A stretch of 64,000 nt of DNA from Planktomarina sp. (GCA_017856985.1 JAFMEA010000001.1:124001-188000), one strand, 5' to 3'; shown: positions 18,079 to 27,060, counted from the stretch's first letter. Notes: generated by a model from the sequence alone, not told the origin. Made by a program: numbers and translations.

Positions 18079-19043
18079 AGGGTTTTTCAGATAGGTTTAT
18101 TGATTTTCCTGATTATATTTTGGGAATTACGATGGAGATTTGGGAGGGTCGTGGGTTAGGCACCCTGAATACCTATTATTCGCATGACATAATTGTACGT
18201 TCTCCTGGTTCCCTCGTGATTGGAAATGCGAACGTTATTGGTGCAACTATGGCAACACTTGCAGAATTCCCAGATCGACGACTATTGGGAGAAGATGTCA
18301 TATGGTCAGGCACTCCTGAGGAAGGTATGCTCTCATCCCACCGAATTTTGTCTACAGCAACTCACCTTGGAGATGGGGTGTATGGAAAGGCTACTGGCAA
18401 AACTTTGAAGTATAGGATTGTTGCTGATTGTCATGCAATTGATAATCAAATTAATGACGAGTGGTTGATCCGGGATCAAGGTGCGATCGTCCGTCAAATG
18501 GGATGGGACCCTTATGAGTATGCAATTGAACAAATTGAAGCTGAAGGTGGCCCCGCTCGATGTGTTCAACCGTTTCATCCTATGGATGACCAATTAGGGC
18601 CATATAAAGGTCGTGGTAACGATAATGCATGGGGCGCTCGGTATTCTGAAACTTTAAACCGGATTATGAAAGCGGATCTAAGTGTTATTTCTACAGAATA
18701 TGATAGGGCCGTTACCGGATATTACCCAGGTGGAAAAGAGCTAGTATCAACGGATGGTGTTGACGAATTTTGGATTGGATTAAGATCCTCCTTTCCCTCA
18801 GCAAACTTTGAAATTCATCATCAAATTGGCCGTGAAGATCCAAAAATGCCGCCTCGTGCGGCATTGCGTTGGAGCCTTACGGGAAAACATGATGGTTGGG
18901 GTGCTTTTGGTCAACCGACAGGCGCAGAAGTTCACGTTATGGGAATCAGCCATGTTGAATTTGGACCATGGGGAATACGGCGTGAATATACTCTGTTTGA
19001 TGAAACAGCAATTTGGAAGCAAATTGCACTGAAAAAGGGCTAG
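18075..19043 (+). CDS. Tandem SnoaL/NTF2-like protein, form A
   Basis: A 322-aa paralogue of the minus-strand protein at 6878-7834. The two share an opening MKGF/MRGF-type start, LPDYIL/FPDYIL, FPDRRLLGEDVIW, SSHRILSTATH, the GPYKGRGN region and WSLTGKHDGWG with a trailing GP.G.RRE. ATG at 18075 overlaps the LacI stop (ATGA) and has an AAGGGG ribosome site; the paralogue's N-terminus supports this start over a GTG three codons earlier. Two copies of this large form on opposite strands suggest subfunctional pairs or heteromeric partners. Reaction unknown. Confidence 0.82.
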   Translation: MKGFSDRFIDFPDYILGITMEIWEGRGLGTLNTYYSHDIIVRSPGSLVIGNANVIGATMATLAEFPDRRLLGEDVIWSGTPEEGMLSSHRILSTATHLGDGVYGKATGKTLKYRIVADCHAIDNQINDEWLIRDQGAIVRQMGWDPYEYAIEQIEAEGGPARCVQPFHPMDDQLGPYKGRGNDNAWGARYSETLNRIMKADLSVISTEYDRAVTGYYPGGKELVSTDGVDEFWIGLRSSFPSANFEIHHQIGREDPKMPPRAALRWSLTGKHDGWGAFGQPTGAEVHVMGISHVEFGPWGIRREYTLFDETAIWKQIALKKG

Positions 19044-19053
19044 GCACTATAAT

Positions 19054-20022
19054 ATGATACCAAGTGAAATGGAAAAATGCATTGTTCGTTATGGAGATTT
19101 GGTCCCATGTAAAACAGCGTTTATTGATGCGCACACTCCTGGCAGCAATCAAAAGGAAAACTTTACAATTATTGGTGGTGGCGTGAGCGAGAGTGCTGAT
19201 CAACACGTACATCTAAGAGACACGCCAGGGTTTAATATTGGAGCTGCTGGTCAGCCACCGAAATGTCGAAATTCTTTGCATGTGCACACAACGGCTGAAG
19301 TATTTTTTGTGCTCAAGGGGCGCTGGCGGTTTTTCTGGGGGCGTTGGGGTACTGCGGGTGAGGTGGTCTTAGAAGAAGGTGACATAATTAATATTCCAAC
19401 TGGTATTTTTCGGGGGTTTGAAAATATTGGATCTGACTATGGAATGATAATGGCTATTTTGGGTGGAGATGATGCTGGCGGCGGCGTAACTTGGGCTCCT
19501 CAAGTAATTGAGGATGCTGCTGAGCATGGTTTAATTTTGGGCGAAAATGGGCGTCTTTACGATAGTAAGAATGGTGAGGTGTTGCCTGATGGGATTAAGC
19601 CGATGCCGGTTCTTTCTAGCGATGTATTGTCTCGCATACCTGAACCAACAGCCACAGAATTTGTTTCCCGTCACGTGGCTAGATACCAAGACCTCATGTC
19701 ATTAGCTGCAAATCAAACAATACAAGTGATTGGAGAAGACGGCGAACTAAAAGACAAGCCAGGCTTTTCTGTCGACTTCATAACACGCAACTCCAGCTCA
19801 ACCATTCAAGAAAAATTTAATAATTCAGTGGTTTTAATGCCTATGCGGGGATACTGGCGGCTGTCTTGGAATGGAGGCGACGCGACGCTTAACCCTGGTG
19901 ACACTTGTTTGCTACCAGCAGATTTCTCACACAGCATTGAGCCATCTATGAGCGGTGAAGCAAGTTTGTACAGAGTGTGCTCAAATGATGATCCTGCTGG
20001 TCCGACATGGATTGGAAACTAA
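19054..20022 (+). CDS. Two-domain cupin protein
   Basis: A 322-aa protein with an N-terminal cupin (about residues 60-150) and a C-terminal cupin (about 215-315). The first cupin shows a metal-type cluster in LHVHTTAEVFFVLKGRWRF and a turn segment EEGDIINIPTGIFRGFENIG. The second retains the strand motifs (MRGYWRLSW, LNPGDTCLLPADFSHSIEP) but lacks the HxH pair, so only the first is likely to bind metal. Bicupins of this kind include dioxygenases and sugar isomerases as well as sensory proteins. It is the penultimate gene of the right arm. Confidence 0.8.
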   Translation: MIPSEMEKCIVRYGDLVPCKTAFIDAHTPGSNQKENFTIIGGGVSESADQHVHLRDTPGFNIGAAGQPPKCRNSLHVHTTAEVFFVLKGRWRFFWGRWGTAGEVVLEEGDIINIPTGIFRGFENIGSDYGMIMAILGGDDAGGGVTWAPQVIEDAAEHGLILGENGRLYDSKNGEVLPDGIKPMPVLSSDVLSRIPEPTATEFVSRHVARYQDLMSLAANQTIQVIGEDGELKDKPGFSVDFITRNSSSTIQEKFNNSVVLMPMRGYWRLSWNGGDATLNPGDTCLLPADFSHSIEPSMSGEASLYRVCSNDDPAGPTWIGN

Positions 20023-20037
20023 ATTTTTTAAGGAAAT

Positions 20038-21180
20038 ATGATGAAAAAAATTCTCACCTCTCATGTTGGTAGCTTACCACGCAGTCAGAAAGTTGTTGAT
20101 TTTATTTTTGCCCGAGAAAATGAAGTTAAATATGATCAAACTGAATTTGATTCAGTTATGTCTCACGCCGTTGAGCAAACAGTTTTAAAACAAGTTGAGG
20201 CTGGCGTAGATATAGTGAGTGATGGAGAGACTTCAAAAATATCTTATGCGACTTATGTCAAAGACCGCTATAATGGTTTCTCGGGTGATAGTGAACGTAA
20301 CGCCCCTGCCGATCTCAAAATGTTTCCTGGATTTTTGGAGCGGTTGGCTGATGATGGGGGCACACCTCAATATGCTCGACCAATGTGCACTGGGGAAATT
20401 TCATCGAAGGGTCAGGGAGAGCTCGAAAAAGATATAATAAACCTCAAGACTGCCATGGCAAAGTCTGGTATTGAACGGGGGTTCATGAACGCTGCTTCCC
20501 CAGGTGTGATTTCTTTGTTTTTGCAAAACTCTCATTATAAAAACCGAGAGTCCTATTTAGCCGCTTTGGCAGATGTGATGCGTCAAGAATATGAAACGAT
20601 CGTTGCTGCTGGCCTTGACTTGCAATTAGACTGTCCCGATCTTGCGCTGTCGCGTCATATGCTTTTCAACGATTTGACCGATGATGAATTTGTGAAAGTC
20701 GCTGAAACCCACGTAGCGGCATTAAATCACGCGCTACAAAATATACCTGAGGAAAAAGTTAGAGTTCATATTTGTTGGGGTAATTATGAGGGGCCACATT
20801 GCTGTGATATTGGCATGGACAAGGTTTTTTCAACTTTAATGTCAGCTAAGGCTAAATATCTATTGTTTGAAACATCAAATCCAAGGCACGCACACGAGTG
20901 GAAAGTATTTCGTGATAGAAAGTCGGAAATTCCAGAGAACAAAGTGCTCGTTCCTGGTGTGGTTGATACGACCACTAATTTTGTAGAACATCCAGAGTTA
21001 GTAGCTCAGCGGATTGACCGGTTTGTCGAGATAGTTGGAGTAGACCGTGTCATTGCGGGCTCTGATTGTGGTTTTGGAACATTTGCCGGTTATGGTGCAG
21101 TGGATCCAGACATTGCATATGCAAAGCTAAAAAGTCTTTCGGAGGGATCCAAGATAGCGGCTCAACGTAGTGAGCACTAA
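20038..21180 (+). CDS. MetE-core (cobalamin-independent methionine synthase II family) zinc protein
   Basis: A 380-aa protein corresponding to only the C-terminal catalytic barrel of MetE. The likely zinc ligands are His244 and Cys246 in VHICWGNYEGPH and Cys344 in AGSDCGFGTFAGYG, with Glu278 in LFETSN. The N-terminal MetE domain that helps bind polyglutamyl folate is absent. Stand-alone members include core methionine synthases and epoxyalkane:coenzyme M transferase, both of which activate a thiol on zinc. ATG at 20038 follows AAGGAAAT. Placed at the end of the island, it may handle a thiol or thioether intermediate; that is inference. Confidence 0.82.
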   Translation: MMKKILTSHVGSLPRSQKVVDFIFARENEVKYDQTEFDSVMSHAVEQTVLKQVEAGVDIVSDGETSKISYATYVKDRYNGFSGDSERNAPADLKMFPGFLERLADDGGTPQYARPMCTGEISSKGQGELEKDIINLKTAMAKSGIERGFMNAASPGVISLFLQNSHYKNRESYLAALADVMRQEYETIVAAGLDLQLDCPDLALSRHMLFNDLTDDEFVKVAETHVAALNHALQNIPEEKVRVHICWGNYEGPHCCDIGMDKVFSTLMSAKAKYLLFETSNPRHAHEWKVFRDRKSEIPENKVLVPGVVDTTTNFVEHPELVAQRIDRFVEIVGVDRVIAGSDCGFGTFAGYGAVDPDIAYAKLKSLSEGSKIAAQRSEH

Positions 21181-21189
21181 ATCATTAAA

Positions 21190-21219
21190 TTCTCTAAATT
21201 TAGGGTATTATTTAGAGAA
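21190..21219. repeat. Inverted repeat between convergent genes
   Basis: A perfect 10-bp stem TTCTCTAAAT / ATTTAGAGAA with a 10-nt loop lies between the ends of the convergent MetE-core and malonyl-CoA decarboxylase genes. It has no T-tract but is correctly placed to act as a bidirectional terminator or 3'-end stabiliser. Confidence 0.5.
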
Positions 21220-21241
21220 CCTCCCGATACAGAATCTGTGC

Positions 21242-22471
21242 TTACTTGACTGATGCGCCTAACGCACGAACCTCTGTGGATACTGCTATTTTGTTTTCTG
21301 ATAAGAAACGTTCGTGGTTTTGAGGTATCTTTTTAAGATCGTATTGATAATTTACCATCACTCCACCAGATTGATCTAACCCATTTTCAGATTTATCGGC
21401 TTCAGCATGTACTGCGTGCAACATTGCTCCATTTCCAAGATGAAACCGTGCCACTGGGTCATATGGCTTACCTTCTTCATTTTTCGCGTTTAACAAATAA
21501 TAAGCTGCCAGTGCTTGGTTTGTATATTTCTCTGTTGAAATAATTTCCCCTTTTTTCAACCAACTCGTTAGTCTTGGGATTGGAGACAGCGTCACGAATG
21601 TTGTTAAAGAAGGAATGGCAAGAGAGAGATCGGAAACGACCTGCTTGATTAATGAATTACCAAATGAAATTCCAGCTAATCCCTGTTGGCAGTTTGAAAT
21701 CGAGTAAAATACAGCTGTATCTGCATCTTCTGGTGGGATTGGGTCGCGATTGGTTTCTAGTAAACCTTGTATTGAATTAGGGATACCTTTTGTCAGTGCT
21801 ACTTCAACAAAAATCAAAGGTTCATCTGGCATGGCTGGATGAAAAAAAGCAAAACACCGGCGATCCTCAGGCTGTAGCCTAGCTCTCAGGTCTTCCCAAC
21901 TGTTTATCGCATGAACAGCCTCATATGCGATGATTTTTTCCAAAATTTCTGCTGGACTTGACCAATTAATAGGACGTAAAACCAAAAACCCTCTGTTAAA
22001 CCAGGAAGTAAATAAATGCTTTAGATCGATACCAACTGGTGCAAGTTCAGGGCTCTCTTTAATAAGTGCCAGTAGGTCTTTTCGCATTCCAACTAAACGT
22101 TCGGTGGCTCCATCCGGATGGTTTAATCTTCTTATGAGTTCTTGCCGCTTTGGTTCGCTTGCAGTTGAAAATGCCTTATAGGTGGTTTCTGATGGCTCAC
22201 TTTGGTACGCATCCAGCGCTTTCCTTACCTCATCAGGATCAATTTCTAAATCATGTGCCATAAAACTGAAAAATGCCCGTTTTTCATCAAGACTAATTTG
22301 AGAATATTTGTCAAAAACCATGTGTGCTAGTGCCCCTCCAGACACTTCACCAAAGCTGCCTAATAAATCTTTTGCTAATTCAATTATATTTTTATCCTGA
22401 GCATTAGCCAAGAATAGATTACGATAACGTTTCTCAAAAAGAGTTGAAATTAAATCACTAAAAAGGCTCAT
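21242..22471 (-). CDS. Malonyl-CoA decarboxylase
   Basis: A 409-aa protein of the MCD/MatA family. C-terminal signatures include FVTLSPIPRLTSWL and DPVARFHLGNGAMLH with GGVMVNYQYDL. The N-terminal helical domain matches MCD in length. It converts malonyl-CoA to acetyl-CoA and CO2 in the cytoplasm. I chose ATG at 22471 because AGGAAC lies about 8 nt upstream; the frame stays open to a GTG at 22513. It converges on the MetE-core gene and lies about 140 bp from pseF. No malonate transporter or malonyl-CoA synthetase is nearby, so it may deal with malonyl-CoA or malonate-semialdehyde-derived carbon from another route. Confidence 0.9.
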   Translation of the reverse strand: MSLFSDLISTLFEKRYRNLFLANAQDKNIIELAKDLLGSFGEVSGGALAHMVFDKYSQISLDEKRAFFSFMAHDLEIDPDEVRKALDAYQSEPSETTYKAFSTASEPKRQELIRRLNHPDGATERLVGMRKDLLALIKESPELAPVGIDLKHLFTSWFNRGFLVLRPINWSSPAEILEKIIAYEAVHAINSWEDLRARLQPEDRRCFAFFHPAMPDEPLIFVEVALTKGIPNSIQGLLETNRDPIPPEDADTAVFYSISNCQQGLAGISFGNSLIKQVVSDLSLAIPSLTTFVTLSPIPRLTSWLKKGEIISTEKYTNQALAAYYLLNAKNEEGKPYDPVARFHLGNGAMLHAVHAEADKSENGLDQSGGVMVNYQYDLKKIPQNHERFLSENKIAVSTEVRALGASVK

Positions 22472-22609
22472 TTGGTCAGTTCCTAAAAATATGGAATCAA
22501 AAGCGAGTTGCACTCGTTCAACATTACTAATTTCTTAAAACAACTATTTCAAACTTGCTTTCAAAACCGTACGTCAAATAAATAAATCATTGGTTTCATT
22601 TATTTGGAT

Positions 22610-23341
22610 TTAGTCGAAGTTCCAATTGAAGTCTCTTTTGTCTAATGCGAGCATTTTCATCTTTGCGTTAGCAATTCCAAAATCTTCTAATGTATCAATA
22701 TCAACTACTTTGTTACGGTCCAAAAGCTTAAGCTTTACGTTTAAGTCAACGAGAGTTTTTTCGTTTCTAAGTGCTCCTGAGCGGAACAAATAGAACTGTC
22801 CGGCATCATGCATAGCCTCTGTCAAGTCTTGTGACCTTGTTGTAACGTTTTCTGGCTCAAACATCTCTGCGTAACCTTCATTGTTTTGGAAAACAGCTCG
22901 CTGAATTGGAAATGCAAAGTTGGTGGCGGACATTACCAAGTCACAATCGTTGTCATGGTTTAATAAAGAAAATGCTGAAGAAATATCATTAATATCGAGA
23001 AGTACTGCAGTTGGATAGACTATTAGTACGTAATCCATTATCGACACATTTTTCTCAAACCAAGCTAATGCATGAGCTGCAACTGGAAAAGTAGCAGTGA
23101 AGCTACCGGATAATGAATCTGGGCGAATGAATGGTATTTTGATACCCTTTTTTTCAACAGTAGAAATAATTTCAGAGCTGTCAGTGGAGACCAAAATTTG
23201 GTTTGAAGAAAATTTTTTTGAAAGTTCCATAAGTGGCCAGTAAATCATTGGTTGTCCACATATTTCTTTAATATTTTTCCGCGGTATTCGTTTGCTTCCA
23301 CCGCGTGCTGGAATAATTATAAGTAAACTTCCGGTATCCAT
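22610..23341 (-). CDS. pseF: CMP-nonulosonate cytidylyltransferase, PseF/NeuA family
   Basis: A 243-aa nucleotidyltransferase. The N-terminal CTP-binding loop is IIPARGGSKRIPRKNIKEI, with GQPMIYWPL and the sugar-side segment VSTDSSEI typical of CMP-sialate and CMP-pseudaminate synthetases. It activates the nine-carbon acid for transfer. Pairing with PseC and PseI in the same window supports PseF rather than NeuA. It is in the same orientation as the pse operon but separated from pseI by 17 kb of unrelated catabolic genes. Confidence 0.82.
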   Translation of the reverse strand: MDTGSLLIIIPARGGSKRIPRKNIKEICGQPMIYWPLMELSKKFSSNQILVSTDSSEIISTVEKKGIKIPFIRPDSLSGSFTATFPVAAHALAWFEKNVSIMDYVLIVYPTAVLLDINDISSAFSLLNHDNDCDLVMSATNFAFPIQRAVFQNNEGYAEMFEPENVTTRSQDLTEAMHDAGQFYLFRSGALRNEKTLVDLNVKLKLLDRNKVVDIDTLEDFGIANAKMKMLALDKRDFNWNFD

Positions 23342-23425
23342 TATTAAGCTCCGGGCTTATGAAAAATCTACTGGCAAATTAGTCTAAGTCATTTTTAATA
23401 GATCTTATCATCACACATCCAATAG

Positions 23426-23443
23426 AATATCAAAAGTGATATT
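23426..23443. promoter_or_regulatory. Short inverted repeat upstream of the sulfatase gene
   Basis: AATATCA and TGATATT flank a 4-base spacer, about 165 bp before the sulfatase start in the gap shared with divergent pseF. It could be a regulator site, but an AT-rich 7-bp dyad can arise by chance. Confidence 0.25.
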
Positions 23444-23608
23444 TACAAAAATTTTAAATAAATTTTGGTGACATAATAATCTTATAAATTTGATGGAAGA
23501 AATTACTAATTTTGCAATTTTGTTTCTTATGGTGGATGCTGGCAGAGCACAATTTAGCTTGCATTCGAAATGACCACGCATACAAAAAAGAAGAAATTGA
23601 GGGACAGT

Positions 23609-25249
23609 ATGAACATCCTATTTATAATGTATGATCAGTTACGTTTTGATTATCTTAGCTGCGCAGGACACCCACATTTAGACACCCCAAATTTTGACCG
23701 TGTCGCAAAAAAGGGTGTTAGGTTTACCCAAACTTATGTTCAATCACCCATTTGTGGAGCTAGCCGTATGTGTTATTATACGGGACGCTATGCCAGCAGC
23801 CATGGGGCGCAATGGAACGGATTTCCTTTACGTGTAGGTGAACAAACCATGGGGGATCATCTCCGTAAACTTGGAATGAACTCTTGGATTATTGGTAAAA
23901 CCCATATGAAGGCTGATGTTGAGGGAATGGAGAGGCTCGGGTTAACTGCTGATAGTATGATTGGGGCGCGTCAGGCTGAATGTGGGTTTGATAATTGGAT
24001 CCGTGATGATGGCTTGTGGGGGTATGGTCCAGACGGCTTTTATGATGAAAAACGTAGTCCTTATAATGAGTACTTAAAAGAAAAAGGTTATGATGGTGAT
24101 AATCCTTGGGCCGATTACGCAAATGCTGGAGTTAGCGATGATCAAATTGCTAGTGGCTGGATGTTTCGTAATGCTGATAAAGCGGCAAATATAAAGGAAG
24201 AGGATAGTGAGACTCCCTGGTTAACTCAAAAAACTATTGAGTTTGTGGATCAGGCTGAAGGGCCTTGGATGGCTCATGTGAGCTATATTAAACCCCACTG
24301 GCCATATATTGTTCCTGCACCGTACCATAATATGTTTGGTGCAAACCATGTACCAGGGGCACTGCGGCATGAAATTGAGCGCCAAGACCCACATCCTGTT
24401 TACGGGGCATACATGGGTAATAAGATTGCTTCAGCCTTCCAACGTGAAGAAGTCCGTGAGAAAGTAATTCCAGCCTACATGGGATTAATAAAGCAATGTG
24501 ATGACCAGCTTGGCCGCTTGCTTGATCACCTTGAAAACACTGGTCGGATGGCTGATACAATGATAGTTCTCACCTCTGACCATGGTGATTACCTTGGCGA
24601 CCATTGGTTGGGGGAGAAAGATTTATTTCATGAAGCTTCGGTCAAAGTTCCACTGATAATTTATGACCCACGTTCAGAAGCGTCTAGTACTCGCGGGACA
24701 ACTTGTGATGCCTTAGTAGAAAGTATTGATTTGGCCGCTACGTTTGTGGAGGCTGCGGGTGGGTCTGTCCCGGAACATATTTTAGAAGGCAAATCTCTTA
24801 TGCCATGGTTATGGGGCCAAAACCCATCTTGGCGTGATTATGTTATTTCAGAATTTGATTATTCTCCCACACCACAAGCGGCTAAATTAGGGTTGGAGCC
24901 TCGTGATGCGCGTTTATTCATGGTTTTTGATGGAAGATATAAAATGATGCATGCTGAGGGTGGCATGCGACCTATGCTCTTTGATTTGCATGAGGATCCT
25001 GAAGAATTTCATGACTTAGCAAAAGGTTCAGATCATCAGCTTATAATAGATAAGCTGTATAAAGATTTGCATCATTGGGGTTTACGCTTGTCACAGAGAG
25101 TGACCAAGTCTGAAGATGAAATAATTGCTATGAGAGGGCGTTCGTTAAGGCGTGGAATTCTTCCATTTTTAGTTGATGGCACTGAAGTTCCAGATGAACT
25201 CACAGAAAAGTATGTTGGTCCAATCCGTCAGAATTTTATAAAAGATTAA
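23609..25249 (+). CDS. Sulfatase / phosphonate monoester hydrolase-family enzyme (formylglycine type)
   Basis: A 546-aa alkaline-phosphatase-superfamily sulfatase. Metal residues are in MYDQLRFD near the N-terminus and in LTSDHGDYLGDH about residue 330. The formylglycine motif is SPICGASRMCYYTGR (Cys49), so the usual proline at +2 is alanine. No signal peptide is visible, suggesting a cytoplasmic enzyme acting on an imported sulfate or phosphonate ester. ATG at 23609 has GAGGGA about 7 nt upstream; the frame opens 13 codons earlier without a ribosome site. No formylglycine-generating enzyme gene is in the window. The overall layout also fits phosphonate monoester hydrolases. Confidence 0.87.
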   Translation: MNILFIMYDQLRFDYLSCAGHPHLDTPNFDRVAKKGVRFTQTYVQSPICGASRMCYYTGRYASSHGAQWNGFPLRVGEQTMGDHLRKLGMNSWIIGKTHMKADVEGMERLGLTADSMIGARQAECGFDNWIRDDGLWGYGPDGFYDEKRSPYNEYLKEKGYDGDNPWADYANAGVSDDQIASGWMFRNADKAANIKEEDSETPWLTQKTIEFVDQAEGPWMAHVSYIKPHWPYIVPAPYHNMFGANHVPGALRHEIERQDPHPVYGAYMGNKIASAFQREEVREKVIPAYMGLIKQCDDQLGRLLDHLENTGRMADTMIVLTSDHGDYLGDHWLGEKDLFHEASVKVPLIIYDPRSEASSTRGTTCDALVESIDLAATFVEAAGGSVPEHILEGKSLMPWLWGQNPSWRDYVISEFDYSPTPQAAKLGLEPRDARLFMVFDGRYKMMHAEGGMRPMLFDLHEDPEEFHDLAKGSDHQLIIDKLYKDLHHWGLRLSQRVTKSEDEIIAMRGRSLRRGILPFLVDGTEVPDELTEKYVGPIRQNFIKD

Positions 25250-25350
25250 TTGATCCTGAGGCGTTATGGCCATCTTCATTGAACACATTTTATAGCCCAA
25301 TCAAAAAAAATTGAGTCTAAGATTCTAACAAAATAACAAACGCAAACCCG

Positions 25351-26703
25351 TTAGGCTGAGGCAAGACCCTTATCTAGTGAGGTTAAAACCTGATCTATAT
25401 CAGTCGCTTGAGAGACAAGTGGTGGTGATAGAATGATGTTTGGCCCAGATATGCGTATCATGGTACCACTATTATAAGTAGCTTCATAAATTTTTGCAGC
25501 TGTTTCTTTCTCGACTGGCTTTTTGGAAGCTTGATCAGAAACCAACTCAAGCGCGCACATTAATCCATGACCCCCGCGTATATCTCCAACAACTCCATGC
25601 TTCAGTTTAAGTTTTTTAAGACCTTCAAATAATTGTGTTCCACGCGCTGCTGCATTTTCTGGAACCTTCAGACGAAAGGTCTCTGTCAGACACGCAACTG
25701 CTGCTGCCGCTCCAACGGGATGGCCTGAATATGTGTACCCCGATCCAATCATGGCGTTGCCAGTTGAGTCGCTCTCAAACACCTCAGCTATTTCACCAGA
25801 GACCATGGCAGCTCCAAATGGAAAATAGCCGTTTGTAATTGCTTTTGCTGTAGCCATGAGGTCAGGTTTGACACCCCAAAGACGACTTCCAGTCCAGCCA
25901 CCGGTACGGCCAAAGGCTGTGATCACTTCGTCAGCAATTAGCAAAATGCCATATTTTGAACATATTTCACGCACGCCTGGCATAAAGTTAGGATGGGGTG
26001 GAATTACACCGCCGGCTCCAAGAACTGGTTCCATGATAAAAGCAGCAATAGTTTCTGCCCCTTGAAAACTAATTTGCTCCTCTAGCGCTCTAAGGCATAG
26101 AGCTGATAAACGCTCTGGATTAGTTTCATCAAATTGATTGCGATATGTGTAGGGAGCTGGAACATGAAAACAGCCGGGGAGCAGGGGCTCATATTGTGTC
26201 CTAAAATTTGCGTTTCCGTTTACTGACGCTCCACCTGTGTGGGTGCCGTGGTACCCTTTCATCAAGGAAAGATATTTAATGCGTCCCGGTGAACCTTTAA
26301 TTTTATGATATTGCCGAGCCAAACGAAGACAGATTTCAACACTGTCTGATCCGCCAGATGTAAAGAATGCACGACTTAGACCATCTGGTTCAAAAAACTC
26401 ACGCAACATGTAACTAAGCTCAATGACCTTATCATTGGAGGTTCCTCGGAAGGTAGAGTAATATGGTAAAGCTTCTAGCTGTTCAGAAATTGCCTGTTTT
26501 ACGGGTTTGCAAGAATAACCAAGGTTAACATTCCAAAGGCCACCGACCGCGTCTACTGTTTCATGGCCATCGATATCTTTTATGCGGACGCCTTCAGCTC
26601 CAACAATGACGCGTGGTGGGTTCGCCTGCATTTCTGCGGGATGAGCCATAGGGTGCCACATGTGACGAGCATTGTTTTCGGTTAAAAAGTTTTGGTCTTT
26701 CAT
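25351..26703 (-). CDS. Class III PLP-dependent aminotransferase (omega-amino acid / taurine-pyruvate type)
   Basis: A 450-aa fold-type I enzyme of the class III group. Hallmarks are WNVNLGYSC near the N-terminus, LADEVITAFGRTG-type wording (LLIADEVITAFGRTGGW) for the PLP aspartate and ATAKAITNGYFPFGAAM for the Schiff-base lysine. The family includes beta-alanine, taurine and polyamine transaminases using pyruvate. It is divergent from the aldehyde dehydrogenase gene, an arrangement often used to turn an omega-amino compound into an aldehyde and then an acid. A GGAGA site precedes the ATG. Substrate is not determinable by eye. Confidence 0.9.
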   Translation of the reverse strand: MKDQNFLTENNARHMWHPMAHPAEMQANPPRVIVGAEGVRIKDIDGHETVDAVGGLWNVNLGYSCKPVKQAISEQLEALPYYSTFRGTSNDKVIELSYMLREFFEPDGLSRAFFTSGGSDSVEICLRLARQYHKIKGSPGRIKYLSLMKGYHGTHTGGASVNGNANFRTQYEPLLPGCFHVPAPYTYRNQFDETNPERLSALCLRALEEQISFQGAETIAAFIMEPVLGAGGVIPPHPNFMPGVREICSKYGILLIADEVITAFGRTGGWTGSRLWGVKPDLMATAKAITNGYFPFGAAMVSGEIAEVFESDSTGNAMIGSGYTYSGHPVGAAAAVACLTETFRLKVPENAAARGTQLFEGLKKLKLKHGVVGDIRGGHGLMCALELVSDQASKKPVEKETAAKIYEATYNSGTMIRISGPNIILSPPLVSQATDIDQVLTSLDKGLASA

Positions 26704-27060
26704 TGGTTGATCTCCAATAGGTATTTATTCTGATTTAACGTGGTTTTAAAAAGTGCGTACCTAATCTCTTGAATCCAAATACAGATTTTCAATTAATAAA
26801 TACATCAAATTTTGATTAATCGCTCTCATTGTAGCTTTGGCTATTTTACGTTAATTTTGCATCAAGCTGATTGTTTTGTAATTGTAGAATTATTGACAGG
26901 CTAAACTGATCAGGGCAATCTAATTGTCTAATACTGGTAACGATGTTCTTAGCTAAAGAGTGGGTCAATAGTCGGTGAGAGTATCAAAAAGGTTTGTGAT
27001 TTATCCATTAAAGAGCGTGGGAGGGCAATTTAAGGCTCTCATTTCTACTCCCAAATAATA
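26704..27060. other. Intergenic region between divergent aminotransferase and aldehyde dehydrogenase genes
   Basis: About 440 bp in all separate the two starts; this entry covers the part before the palindromic operator. It is AT-rich with no open frame of note. TTGACA at 26893-26898 could be a -35 element but lacks a convincing -10 at 17 bp. Nothing else was recognised. Confidence 0.4.
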
